DNA from: Sarcocystis neurona
Lineage: Eukaryota > Apicomplexa > Conoidasida > Eucoccidiorida > Sarcocystidae
Length of the DNA stretch: 64,000 nt
Direction of reading: 5' to 3'
Assembly: GCA_000727475.1 (NCBI GenBank)
Contig: KL647288.1
Coordinates: 1,887,890-1,951,889 of the forward strand
Made by a program: the position numbers and the translations under genes. Below are positions 22,360-33,836 of the stretch, piece after piece; position 1 is the stretch's first letter, and every line of letters begins with the position of its first letter. Below the pieces are notes generated by a model that was given only the letters and a program-made list of their open reading frames with translations, did no database searches and had not been told where the DNA came from.

Positions 22360-25300
22360 TTGTGCGTCGCTGCAGGCCTGTGCATATATATGGTATGCGT
22401 ACGTGTACACGTATACCTGTATGTGTGTATAAAGTACGCGTATACACGCGTCTACGCGTATGCGTGCACCTATACACACACATACATGTTTACACGTGAA
22501 AATGCGTGTGCGGATGCCGACGTGCGTGTGCAGCGTGGCTGTATGTGGGCAGATGCATGTACACGTACACGGATGAAAATGGAAGGCACGGGCACTGATC
22601 CGTACGTATATACGTAGATATGAGTGTATGTGTATAGTCTTGTGCTCGTGACAGCGCCTTACAGATTTTCATGGAAAACGACAATGGAAATGCCTACGCG
22701 CCAATTTCTCTCACCAAAATTGGGATGCGACTGTGCTACAGCGCCTGTCCGAACAAGCCACAGGCTACGATTGTAAATCGTACACGAGCAACTAAAGAGC
22801 TCTCATGCATATACGAAGGCACACGTGTAATTCTTCACATACATGTAGAATGTCCATGTATACACACACAGCGTCAGGCACCGAAGAGAAATCATGCAGA
22901 AGTCACGTACCAGTGGGCATTGCACCTTTAATAGAAAGCCTAACTCCATGTGGATGCATTTTATTGGTCATGTCGGCCTCTATGCACAGCATTCTACAGG
23001 CGAACATCAAAACAGAAGGATGCAACAATTTCGTTGACATAATACAGAAGCTCTACAAAGCTATGCATCCGACGTAAGGATCCTGATTGTGAATATACGA
23101 TGTGACGACTTGCATCAGACGAATACGCACCCACTCCGGGGTAAATGCAGCAGCAAGTTTAGAGTCACGTCTACGCAGCCGTGAACACGCATCCATTTGT
23201 CTGCAGGAGTACCATCAATGTATAGGCGTATACAAATATGAGCCTACGCACTGAGAAGTGACATTCCCTTAACCACCGGTACACCGTAAAAAGCACAGAG
23301 TCCACTGTATGGCGTAGGAGACGCTTCTATTCAGGTGGCCAATACGAACGCGAAAACTTACGAGAGTCTCAAATGCGAGAAATTCTTCTTTATCGAACCA
23401 CACCAGCAGGTTGTCCTGACTGTGCGCACACAGTAAGACACACCGCAGTGTAGAACGTGTCTTGCATAGAGTACGCAGATATCCGTTGTGGGTCGGTGTG
23501 CACAGACACGTTTTCACGTACGTACACACTTATACAAACATATTAGTATGGGGCAACGAACGTAATAAAACGCACATATAGGTGCTTGTTTGGCCGACTT
23601 CACTTACTCACATACATATGTACATATGTACTCCTCTAGAAAATGCGCGTCTCCAAGTCCATATACGCAGCTGTACATTCCAGCAAAAATGAGTACACAT
23701 TTGTCCAGAGAGACACTTATTTTCGAACACACATATATTTAGATGCATCGGATATGTTCTCAGGCACCACTTGATGAGAAGAGGACGCGCATACATGAAA
23801 TGGTGACTTCTCGGCTGTAAGTTCCTTTTCATCACCATAGTATCCGCATGAAGTCTGGATGTGCGCAACCGCGGCAGCGGCAGCGGAACATTTTGGAGAT
23901 TACTATATGTAGCAGTATAGATTGTATATTGGAAAAGGATACGTGTAAGATATATACATACATTCTCCACGTGCACGTTCTGCACGTGGAACAGGTGTGC
24001 GTAGTTATCTTCGTAGCTCATCTTACAAACGTACAGCAGTCATCAACGTACCGCGACGTCATCCACCGTCAACAGCCTCTTTGTCGTTGTAGAGTACTGT
24101 ACCCAACACATACTGAGCGTCACGGCAGCCCTACACCTATTCGGGGGCCTGTATCTTGCTGTTGCCACGTAAAGAAGCAAGTTGTACGCAGCGAGGAAAA
24201 GCAAAGCAGTATATTGAGACATATTTTGGAGATATATACTAAGGAAGAGGTGGACACAAAATTAACGGCATATACTCCTGTATACTTACGTATACCAACG
24301 GAGAAAGTCGTCGACACAAAGTTCTCTCTGGGTACATATGAGTCGGTACCGGAGGAAAGGAAAGTATAAGCCCTTGTGCGGACCTGGCACAAAGTACGAA
24401 CTATCTCTATTCATCTACGTCTACAATTATATATATATATGGTACCTGCGCAGGAACCTTTGTAGAATGTAGACGAATACATACGCCGATCCTTTTCTTA
24501 CCTGGACAGGTGTGTATGGTTATGTGTATGTGTACATGTGTAGATATCTGTGCATGTTGTATAACTAGATATGCATAGTATTTACCTTACGTATCTATGA
24601 TTGGCTACTCACTCAGACACATACCGAGCGACAGCCGTCTAACGTACGCGCTCCGACAGTCAACAGCTGTCACGAGACGCATATCTTTCTTCTCGAACAT
24701 GTGTCTTCCTGCGCATATATATATACATACATGTATCTGTAAAATGTGTACAAAGTGTCGCACTTACGCAGACCCAAGCGTGCACGTGTGTGAACACCAA
24801 GGCAATTCTTCGTTATGAGTTTGTGCATATCTGTACCTTCGCGTAAGCACACACATACACACACATACGTGTGACTCCTCCGGCGTTCGCGCATGCAATG
24901 TATTTACGATGCACGCCCAGTTCCACTGTCTCTTGTAGAGAATTTGTCGTGCTCACCTGTCTACGAAGCACACAACCGGTTCCAGCTTGCCGTCTTGATC
25001 CCGTTTGGCGTTGAAAACAAAGCACTTTTTCCCTGAAGGCAACTGCAGTCACACACAAGTGTTTGAAGCAAGCGGGAAGTGGCGCCGCAGACTTTATCTC
25101 TTTTAGTGTGGGTCTCCACGTAGGTCCACGTACGTGGGCTACATCGGGGAGCATGGCGACATTCACGTGCATACGTGCACACGGACGTGAGAGCTAAATG
25201 GGCGAAAATATGTAGCATCGAAGAAAGCGGCACGATGTGAGCATCGCGGTGCTCACCGTCGAGAATGTTCGCGGTGTCTCTTCTCTTCGAACGAGGTCTC

Positions 25301-25999
25301 TGTAGTTTCTCTTGCTCTATTCTTGTGAAGAAGCAGTTCGCAGTGGCAGCGTTGGAGGGAAATTAGAAGCGTCTTTCTCCACATATGTTAAATACATAAT
25401 TCTTGTCAAGCACAAATGCGCGTGGGGGCACCGCTTCTGGCCGTGGACCGCAAACTGTCTCTTGCTCTACTTTCTGGAACGGAGTTTCCTATCTCAATGG
25501 AGAGTCCGTATACGTAAACTGTCTCGTGGAGGCAGGTAGGCCCTGGCTGGAAAAAGAGGAGATACGGAGATACGGCTCTGCGAAGAAAACGTGTAATGGC
25601 AGGTGGTTGCAAGCATGAACACTGGTAGTATTCTGATTAGCTGAACTTCTTCACAGACTTCTGTAAATGCAGACGTTCCTTTGCCTGTCTGCACCTGCCT
25701 ACTATTGTACGCGTAGGTGTTTCTCGTACGTGTCTGCACGTAGACCTCTTTACATATATATATATATATATATACGTACACCTCTGTATGGGCGGGTACA
25801 TTTGTATGTGGGTATACGTTATCACTCGAAACTTTTCGCTCGCGACATGCGTTACATACTGCTGAAGTCAGAAAATATAAGGACTCCGGTCTTTCTTGAG
25901 TGAAATCCAGGGAGACTTTACAGCATAGAACACACGCCAGGGTTGGCCGTATCTTCCACATTGGTTATAACATGGAACTACACGTCAACCTAATACACG
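22360..25999. other. Simple-repeat-rich DNA, one weak ORF
   Basis: GTAT/TACG repeats dominate. An ATG-started plus frame at 23848-24369 (173 codons) ends with a non-repetitive segment (YTKEEVDTKL, then RIPTEKVVDTKFSLGTYESV) that could be a real exon, but no family is recognised. A TA microsatellite is at about 25753-25774. Confidence 0.35.
23966..23990. repeat. Perfect 10-bp inverted repeat
   Basis: TCCACGTGCA, a 5-base loop, then TGCACGTGGA. It lies inside the weak ORF at 23848-24369. It could be fortuitous, since CACGTG/TGCA steps are common in this DNA. Confidence 0.8.
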
Positions 26000-28197
26000 T
26001 ACTACGCTACTCGGATTTTCACTGACTGAGTTTGTCCGTTATGATACCACTTGAAGTGTCCAAAAAGTTATAAAATGCAATTTACCTTGATCCGTTTTGA
26101 TCTCCGTTCCTTTGGCGGGGGCCAGTAGAGATGTCTTCGTGGCAGCAGCGCGTAAGAAGGTAAACGCGGTGTACCTAATACACACTCTCCGATCGCACCA
26201 GGCGTTGGTGATGCTGAGGCGGTACAAAAGTGGAATATCCTAGAAGAGTGCAGAAGGAAAGAACCGGGGACAGAAATTTTCGCTGGATTGTTTGTGCTCT
26301 GAGTTGTAGAACGTTTCATGGAAGTCCTTATTGAACGCGTTGCCGCCCCTTCGTGCCGAATATTCGAGCAGTGTCCCAAAGGTGAGAACAGAAAGGATAA
26401 GCGGAAGGAAGTTGCTTGTCGTTTTCGTGTTAACAAGTACTTGCACGAAGTGGTCAGCGCCAGCAGGGGGCGAACGGGCGCGGCTGCCTGGCAAAACATA
26501 TCGCCCGCGCTTGGGATGTTGAGCGAACGTTTTAGAAAAAGAGTGCCTAAAAGTAGAGGTCTTCTTTTGACGAGCCTTCCGCCTTTGTGCGCAGGGAGTC
26601 AAACAGTGTATGTGCCTACGCAAGAAGGCTCACATATATTTCAAACGTCAGGTCTTCACCAAGGTGGCCCTGCCACATTAGTATTTCCACGGCAAGAAAA
26701 CATCTAACATAACCTGGTTAGCTCTGGAAAAGCGCCCTTTTTTCAGGAGTCACGACCATAATATATCAGTGTTCTGCGCCAAGCGAACGCCTGATAACGT
26801 TGCCTGTGTATCTCCAACATGGACCCCAAAAGCGGAAATACAAGTTCCCTAGAGACCTCCTGAAAGAGTAAACAAAAATTGTAGGATAAGCAAATAAAAA
26901 TGGATCATGCCATGTGGTACATTTATAACACTTTGCTTTCACCACCCTCCTCCCTTAAGCGTATCAACTGCCGGCCAATCTCCCCCGGCTGATCACACAG
27001 CGGAACGCTTTTCGCGCCGTGTGGACGGGCTGATGATTCTAAAAGTAAGTTTCGCTTCCTCGCGCGAAATACCTGATGCATGCTCTCCTTCAACAACGCT
27101 TCGTTAACTGCTCGGTTCGCCCCATTTTCCGAGAGCTTCAAGCGTGAACAAGCCCATGGTATGAAATCGTATCACTCGTGATGTGTCGATCCCACACACA
27201 AGCAAAAATTCAACAGCGTGAATTAGACTTTGAAAATGAAAAGGAACACACGATTTTACTGTATGTGAAGCTACCAACTTTCGTACGAACAACTGCAATT
27301 TCGGTGAAACCTCACAGCGCATGCTGCGGCAGGAGGCGTTTGTCATTCAAGTCAGACACGTAAAGAAACCTCACTACTCCTCAGACTGCCACAATCTTCA
27401 CCCTCCTTCAAGAGATCCGTTCTCAGAGTGTGCACACAAGAATCCCTAAAACGTGACTTCACCCCAGCTACAAAGAGACACTCTCCAATGTCTACTTGTC
27501 CCCTTGTGATACCGACAATGCTGGACACCCCGAGTCACAGTGTGTGCCGCTAGCCGACCGTGCGGGAGGCGGTGTGCGTACGCGCTGTACGTACACCCCC
27601 TCCACTCGCTGTGCGGCCGTTCAGATGACCCGCCGCCCACCGGCTCACATTTACTCATGTACTCGTGTACCGTGTGTAAGGCATTCGAGTGCCCCATGTT
27701 TTAGAGCCGCAGAAGGTCATCTGGTGATCTCGCGTGACGGTAGGCAACCCCAAGTTACGCCTCAACCTTTCTTGGTTGCTGAAAGGGCGCTTACGGAAAT
27801 TTTCGAACACCTTCGATATACCAGATGGAATCATTCGTTCAAGATTCGCGGTGCTTGAACTCTCGCACTGCCGTTGCAAGCATTTTTGCGAAATCGTGCC
27901 CTGACACGAAAAAGCAGATTTGAGAGCTCACTGCGCAAGCACATTCCCTCGTTTTGTGTTTGTTGACGAAAAACGTTGTCGGAGTCCTGACAACGAGAAG
28001 CACTCCCTTTGAATGGCTCGAACACAACCCTTTTCGATTCTCCGAACCGTGTCCACAACTAGTGTAGAGTTTCTTCTCCTTGTCGTTTCGCGGTCGGCCG
28101 TGACAGGATTACCACATTCCCGCAGTGCCCGCTAAATTCGTGCCCTTCCACTCTACGGCAATTCAGATCAAGGCCACGCATCGTTAACTCCGCAACA
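26000..28197. other. Repeat-poor block, nothing assigned
   Basis: In contrast to its flanks, this block has almost no TA or GTAT microsatellites and a balanced composition. Open frames of 60-143 codons occur on both strands (for example minus 27655-27879 and 27839-28027). None has a recognised domain. It might hold small exons or decayed inserted DNA. Confidence 0.35.
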
Positions 28198-28737
28198 TTG
28201 ACTGCTGCGTGCACGCGCGCAGTCTTGCTTCTGCTGTTGCGCAGCCTGCTGCTGCTGCTTCGTCTCCTCTTCTTCCTGCTGCTGCTGCGCTTCCGCCCGC
28301 TGCTGCTGCAGCATTACCTGCCCCCGCTATCGATCTTCCTCCTTCTGCTGCTGCTTTGCCTGCTGCTACTTTGCCTGCTGCTACGTCGCCTGCTGCTTCT
28401 CTGCCTGCTGCTGCTGTGCCTGCTGCTGCTGCGGCCTGTCCCGCCGTTCCTGCTGCTGCTGCGGCCTGTCCCGCCGTTCCTGCTGCTGCTGCGGCGTGTC
28501 CCGCCGTCCCTGCTGCGACTCTCCCTACGCCGTACAGCACTGGCGCAGCAACAGGAGGCGGCTACGAAGACTGCGACCCAGCACGTCTGCGCGTATGAAA
28601 AAGGGTGCAGAGACAGAAATCGGCGAGAAGCAGCCCCATCATCAGGAAGAGAACTGAACCGCAGGAACAGGAGGAGAAAACTGCCCAGACGTAAACCGTC
28701 ACGCGTGCGTTTTCCCTTTTCACAGATTCTATAACGA
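28198..28737. repeat. CTG triplet island with 30-bp tandem repeat
   Basis: A plus-strand CTG-rich block is followed by a CAG/GAA-rich segment. Within it a 30-bp unit (TGCTGCTGCTGCGG, then CCTGTCCCGCCGTTCC) is repeated three times at 28421-28450, 28451-28480 and 28481-28510, the third copy with two changes. All three frames on both strands are largely open: Leu-rich or Ala-rich on plus, Ala-rich or Arg/Ser-rich on minus. The coding strand, if any, cannot be told. Confidence 0.7.
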
Positions 28738-29088
28738 AGAGGTCTACTTCTCTTCATCCGTCCGCGTGTCTATACACTTTTCCACGGCTATGGGCAGCAC
28801 GATAAAAGGAAGCAGCAACGCACGTGCGCTCGTGTAAAAATATATGTGTGAGTATCATACTTAAGTATATCTAGTAATTCCTTGGTATGTATATATCTAC
28901 ATATATGTGTGCGGCCTCGAAGGCCCCCTCGTACGCTTGTTGAGTCTCCAGACATACTTTTGTGTGTTGCTACGCAGCCGTGCACGTACAGTTGTTCGTG
29001 TGTATATCTGCATGTATATTTTTATGTGCGTATATGTACATACGTGTTTACATACAGATAGATAGAAAGAGAAGAGGAGCGGTAGCAC
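28738..29088. other. TA/GTAT spacer
   Basis: Simple-repeat DNA between two triplet islands; no gene seen. Confidence 0.5.
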
Positions 29089-29310
29089 AGCGCACGAACC
29101 AGAAGACGACGCAGCGGAGGGGGGAGACTGTGAGTTGCCCGGAGCCTCAGCAGTTGCCGCTGCTGCTGGTGAGGACCGGACCCGTCCCAGCGCTTTAGAG
29201 GCTCACGAAGGCAGCTCGTGCTGCAGGAGGTCGCGCTGTTCACCCAGGAGCAGCAGTGTAGACGGCCAGCAGCTGCTTGATCATTTGATTTCGTATCAAC
29301 CGCGGCGATA
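29089..29310 (+). CDS. Possible terminal exon, unidentified
   Basis: After an acceptor-like GGTAGCACAG the frame reads HEPEDDAAEGGDCELPGA, an Ala run, a Ser/Cys/Arg stretch and DGQQLLDHLISYQPRR, then stops at about 29310. It is a GC-rich island flanked by TA-rich DNA, with the Ala/Gln/Ser bias of the proven exons in this window. No upstream partner exon is identified, and another plus frame is also open over the first half. Confidence 0.25.
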
Positions 29311-29681
29311 GGGCAGCGCTCTCGCAGAAATATTCTTAGCAAGCCGCATCCTCTCTATACAGGCCGGATCAACGTATACACTATATACCTTTGTATCGTG
29401 TGTACATGTATGCATATGCATTACTTATATGCAGAAGTCTGTGTGAGCAAACAAATCCCGGTGGATATATATGCTATTATGGAGAAGGAGGGGCCTATAG
29501 GTGCTCACCTATGTAAATATGTGTGCGTACGTGTATGTATTGTATGTTTTTTGCGTGTGCGTTTGCCTTTTTATACGCTCACGTGTGTCGTGGGAAAACG
29601 TTTGTACTCATCTACTTTTGTATCTGGTTGTGTTCGGCACGCGTGCACAGGTATGTATACATATGTCTATCTATCTGTCTA

Positions 29682-29714
<33 letters not shown>

Positions 29715-30279
29715 GGATGTACATATATACACAGTAGGTACAAATATGTATTTGGGCACATGCATGTGTGGTCTCGACTTACATAAAGATTTCTTCAGGT
29801 GAAGAACTTTGACTCTGCTTTTCCTACTGAAGAACGCGTCTTGCTGCTTCTGCATCAAACAGTGGCAGCCGCCGCAGTGCCAGTATAGAACTACTACTGC
29901 TGCTACTACAGCACTGGGACGAAGTACCTTCACCTGCACTCCGTATGTGTATATGCGTCCTATCTACTTAGAACTCGTAGATATATGGATTGGCACATGC
30001 ATATATTCGTAGGCACACACCTGTGAGTGTCTATATATATGTATATGTACGTATAGCAGCATAGATAAATGAAGGGAAAGGGAACATCACTGATAACCAG
30101 GGTTAACTACTTAGAATGCATATATATATACATACACATATATGGATTGACACATGCATTCATACGTACGCACACACCAGTGAATATGTATATATATATA
30201 TCTGTGTACATATAGCAGCGTATACATATATATATATATATATGTATGAAGAGAGAGGGAAAATCAATTGGCACCGGCT
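29311..30279. other. TA/GTAT-rich spacer
   Basis: Includes a CT-TA microsatellite at about 29680-29714 and a TA run at about 30228-30243. Tyr-Ile and Leu-Ser repeats in translated frames come from these dinucleotides. No gene seen. Confidence 0.6.
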
Positions 30280-30620
30280 ACGTAATGCAGCAGCAGCAGA
30301 TGAGCAAGGACGCAAAAAACCGTCACAACGGCCTCCCGCCAGCAGCGAAACTGCTGCAGCATCAGTCGCTTCAAAACGCTGCACTGTAGAGCATGTAGCG
30401 GCGCCAGCGTCAGCAACAGCCGTCGCAGCAGCAGCTGCTGCAGTACGAGCAGTAGCGGCTCCTGTTCGGCCCCACAGAGAGGCCAGCGGCAGCTGCCACT
30501 GCAGCACCTACGCACCTCATATTCTGCAAAATATGTTTTTCTGTAAGACACCGGCAGCACCACGTATGCGGTTGCAGCCGCTGCTTCATCGATATCTGAT
30601 CCACAATCAGCGGTAGCAGC
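30280..30620. repeat. CAG/GCA triplet island
   Basis: About 340 bp of GCA/CAG triplets on the plus strand. One plus frame is open across it to 30616 (Ala-rich, with ASVASKRCTVEHV) and two minus frames are also open. It could be an exon but no splice signals or domain decide this. Confidence 0.5.
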
Positions 30621-33066
30621 AGCAGAATTTCTTAAGTGCTGCACACCGTCGTGCGCGCAGTGGAGCCAGCTGACGTACCGCCGCGTACATCATATATATT
30701 TAGGCAGGACATCCACGATGTAGACATTCGTATAAAAACACGTATGCATGCATAATTAGACGGTACTGCCAAAGAAAAGCTGCGGAGAGCCACTTTATCT
30801 CCTGCTGACATCTTCTGTAACAACAAACGGATCTCTTGCTGGAGAAACGGAACCGTGATATATGTAGCGACATATTCAGCAGCACGAGCGCTTTTCTTTA
30901 GAGATTGCTCATTCTCCCGTTAGGCTGCAGCGGTATATAGAAGAAGACTAGCTGCAGCAGCTAGCAGCAGCCTTGTTTCTCAACAAAAAGAATGTAACAA
31001 TGCACCTTAGCGACTGCTGCAGGGGTCTAGCGTTACTGAACGCGGCGGATATAGCCATACCCTGGGAGACGAGAGTCAATATGTGAGCCCTCTGAATCAT
31101 GTACCTGAAGAAACAGGCGGGTGCGCAATTACCCTATAGACACGTATCATATGTATATATATCCACGTCCTCAGCTGGAGAAAGGCAAGTATATATATAT
31201 ATATATATATATGGGCAATTCTATATACGCAGGTAGGATAGGATCCCGGCTCACACATTATACGAACACACATAATCTCCAACGTAAAGAGCTAGAGGGA
31301 CGGAAACTGGCTTCTACAGTTGTACGTGCGCCTTATAGGTATACTACGTACATGCGGGGCATGGATCTGTCCACTGGTATGCGTGTGTGTAAACGATGAG
31401 CACGTGTATACATACGGACAACACAGATTACCTATATAGACACGGGAGATGAACAGTGGCCTAGAGTCCTGCGAGCAGAGCAGCCAAATATCTGCCTTTT
31501 AAGGAGCGATGGACGAAAGAGTACGCTTTTGCATGCAGCGCTACAGAGCTTCCGCCACCAATGCGTATACATTTATGTATACATATATGTTCAGACGGTT
31601 CGACGTGTCGGTCAAGGAGAAACGATCATCGGCTGCCAGTGCAGCGTCACTATTGTACATATATATATACACGCGTGTAGGTGCATGTAACTGCATTTCT
31701 GTGTGTTTGCTTATTATGTATCTATAAATAATAAGGTCTTCCTGTTTCCCATGACCTCTACGTATTGATGTGGTACAATCACATACGCGATTCCAGCAGG
31801 ACGTCCCTCCCTAAACGTACTACATCCGTTTGTTGACTCCGACTGCTAAAACTTGCAGTACCCACCTTTAGAAAGGCGCATAGCCACAGAGCTACCCGCA
31901 GGTACGTATTTATACCTATACATGTAGACACGTGTTCACTGATGTAGACACCCGTATGTATGCATACGTATACAAATATGAAAATACACAGACGTGTATG
32001 TACGATAGACATTCCTTGTATACCGCCCCTTGATATATCGGTATACGTCTAGGTGAACGGGCGTACTTTTCCTAATGCGCCGCTTACACTGGAAAGCTGC
32101 GTTGCTCTTTCGAACGGAATCGAAGCAGCAGCGGGACTGCCGCGTATAGGATAGCTAAATCTCTGCTCAATATCCAGGGGAAGACCCGCCAAAAAATGTT
32201 TATGTATCTACGTTCATGTCGACCCCTCTGTACATTCAGTGTATACATATATATATCTATATATATAGATATATATAATTACATGTGCATATATCAATTT
32301 ATGCACAGCGTCTGTGTCACTACACAGCCGTGGGTGTTGATTCTTGTTCTGCAGCAGGATGTGAACCCTTCGTTTATTTGAACACTACCCGTCAACGTAC
32401 GTCCAGCGCCGTCTCTACGTGCGGTAGCAAACGGGTAGATTATACGGGGTGTAGGTTTAAGGTGAAAACCCGCACAACTAAGGGGCCAGCGGTGCAACAC
32501 CATATATGTATACGTATGTATATGTATATGTGTCCATAATGATACGCACTTGTTACTATATAATAACAAGGTAGATAAATGTACAAGTGAACGACTCACT
32601 TACGCGTGAACTTATCACTTCGTAGAATGACGTGTAATTGATATTTCGTTTTTGCTACGTACTGGTAAGACGGCCTTTTCACCGGTTCCCCCATTCGTGT
32701 ACCCGTGTCTTTCATGCATTATCTGCCCGACACACGTGACACTGTGTCCAGGATACTCAGCCGTTATCTAGTGGAGTCTAGCCACCTAGTCTTTTACCAT
32801 ATATATATATACATACATACATACATGCAAACGTATATACGTGTATACACGCGCCGCTTTGTGCATGTTTCTTCCATGTTAAAATATATACATATACGCA
32901 TGCTTTTTGATCGCACGTCTGCAAGTGTGCTGGCAGATAATGTCTACACAACCCTTCGTTTCTGTTTCTTTATGGACGTCTGCTTTGCCGGGGTTCTTAG
33001 GCTATTCCTGTTACATAGTATTAGTTGAAAGTGGCGGCGTTGGAGGCGCGGCTCTAGAAGTGATAG

Positions 33067-33096
33067 TGCTCAAAGTTTGAGATTAAACTTTGAGCA
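33067..33096. repeat. Perfect 12-bp hairpin
   Basis: TGCTCAAAGTTT, loop GAGATT, then AAACTTTGAGCA. The arms match perfectly. It is outside any supported gene, with no run of T after it and no known terminator role in eukaryotes. Confidence 0.9.
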
Positions 33097-33755
33097 TAAC
33101 TAGTAGCTTTCCAGTAGTGGTCAGCTGGTAGCAGTAGTAGCAGTAATAGGCCTAGAACGAACGAAAACTGTGAGGGGATTTGATCTTGATAGGAGAGGTG
33201 TTGGTAGATAAAGAGAGGCAGATTTCACCTGCTTGCCTGCGCTCTTCTCGTCCCTCTGCTCTGAGATTCTGCGTGTCTCTCTGTTGCCAGCCTTCTATTG
33301 CGTGAAGCCAGTTGAAGTCTTCAACACTGTCTGACCACACGTTTCTTCCTCTCTCGTATAATCTGGTGCCCTTTCTCTCTAGCGTGAGGCCCACGTGCAC
33401 GAAGTACAGCCCTGTGCCTTATTTGCTTCCCAGCAATACAGGTCGCCCAGTCTTGTTCATCTGTATGACCTACACACACTGACTCGTGACCGCCTTCCGT
33501 TTCTGCTTCCTACGTAGGGTCTGGCTACAGGTCAACAGTGTCTTGGCAGGTGAAATTTCACGCCACATTTCGAGCTTTCTGTGTGTCCAATGCTTTGTGC
33601 ACGTGCGTCGCAAAGCGAAGATGAAACTGCTTGCAGAGCGGTCTAGCTATTCGGGCTCATGTGGAAACAGCAAGTCCGTTTCCACTGGACGCTGGGTTTG
33701 ACTCTTTCCTTTCTACGTTTCTGCGGCTCAGTTGTCTGTGGCCGCTCTGTCTCAC

Positions 33756-33758
<3 letters not shown>

Positions 33759-33789
<31 letters not shown>

Positions 33790-33836
33790 GTATATGTGTG
33801 TATATATATATAAGCATATGTAAGTGTGTATGTGTG
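33759..33836. repeat. TA/GTAT satellite
   Basis: Alternating TA with GTAT and TGTG interruptions over about 80 bp. Confidence 0.9.
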
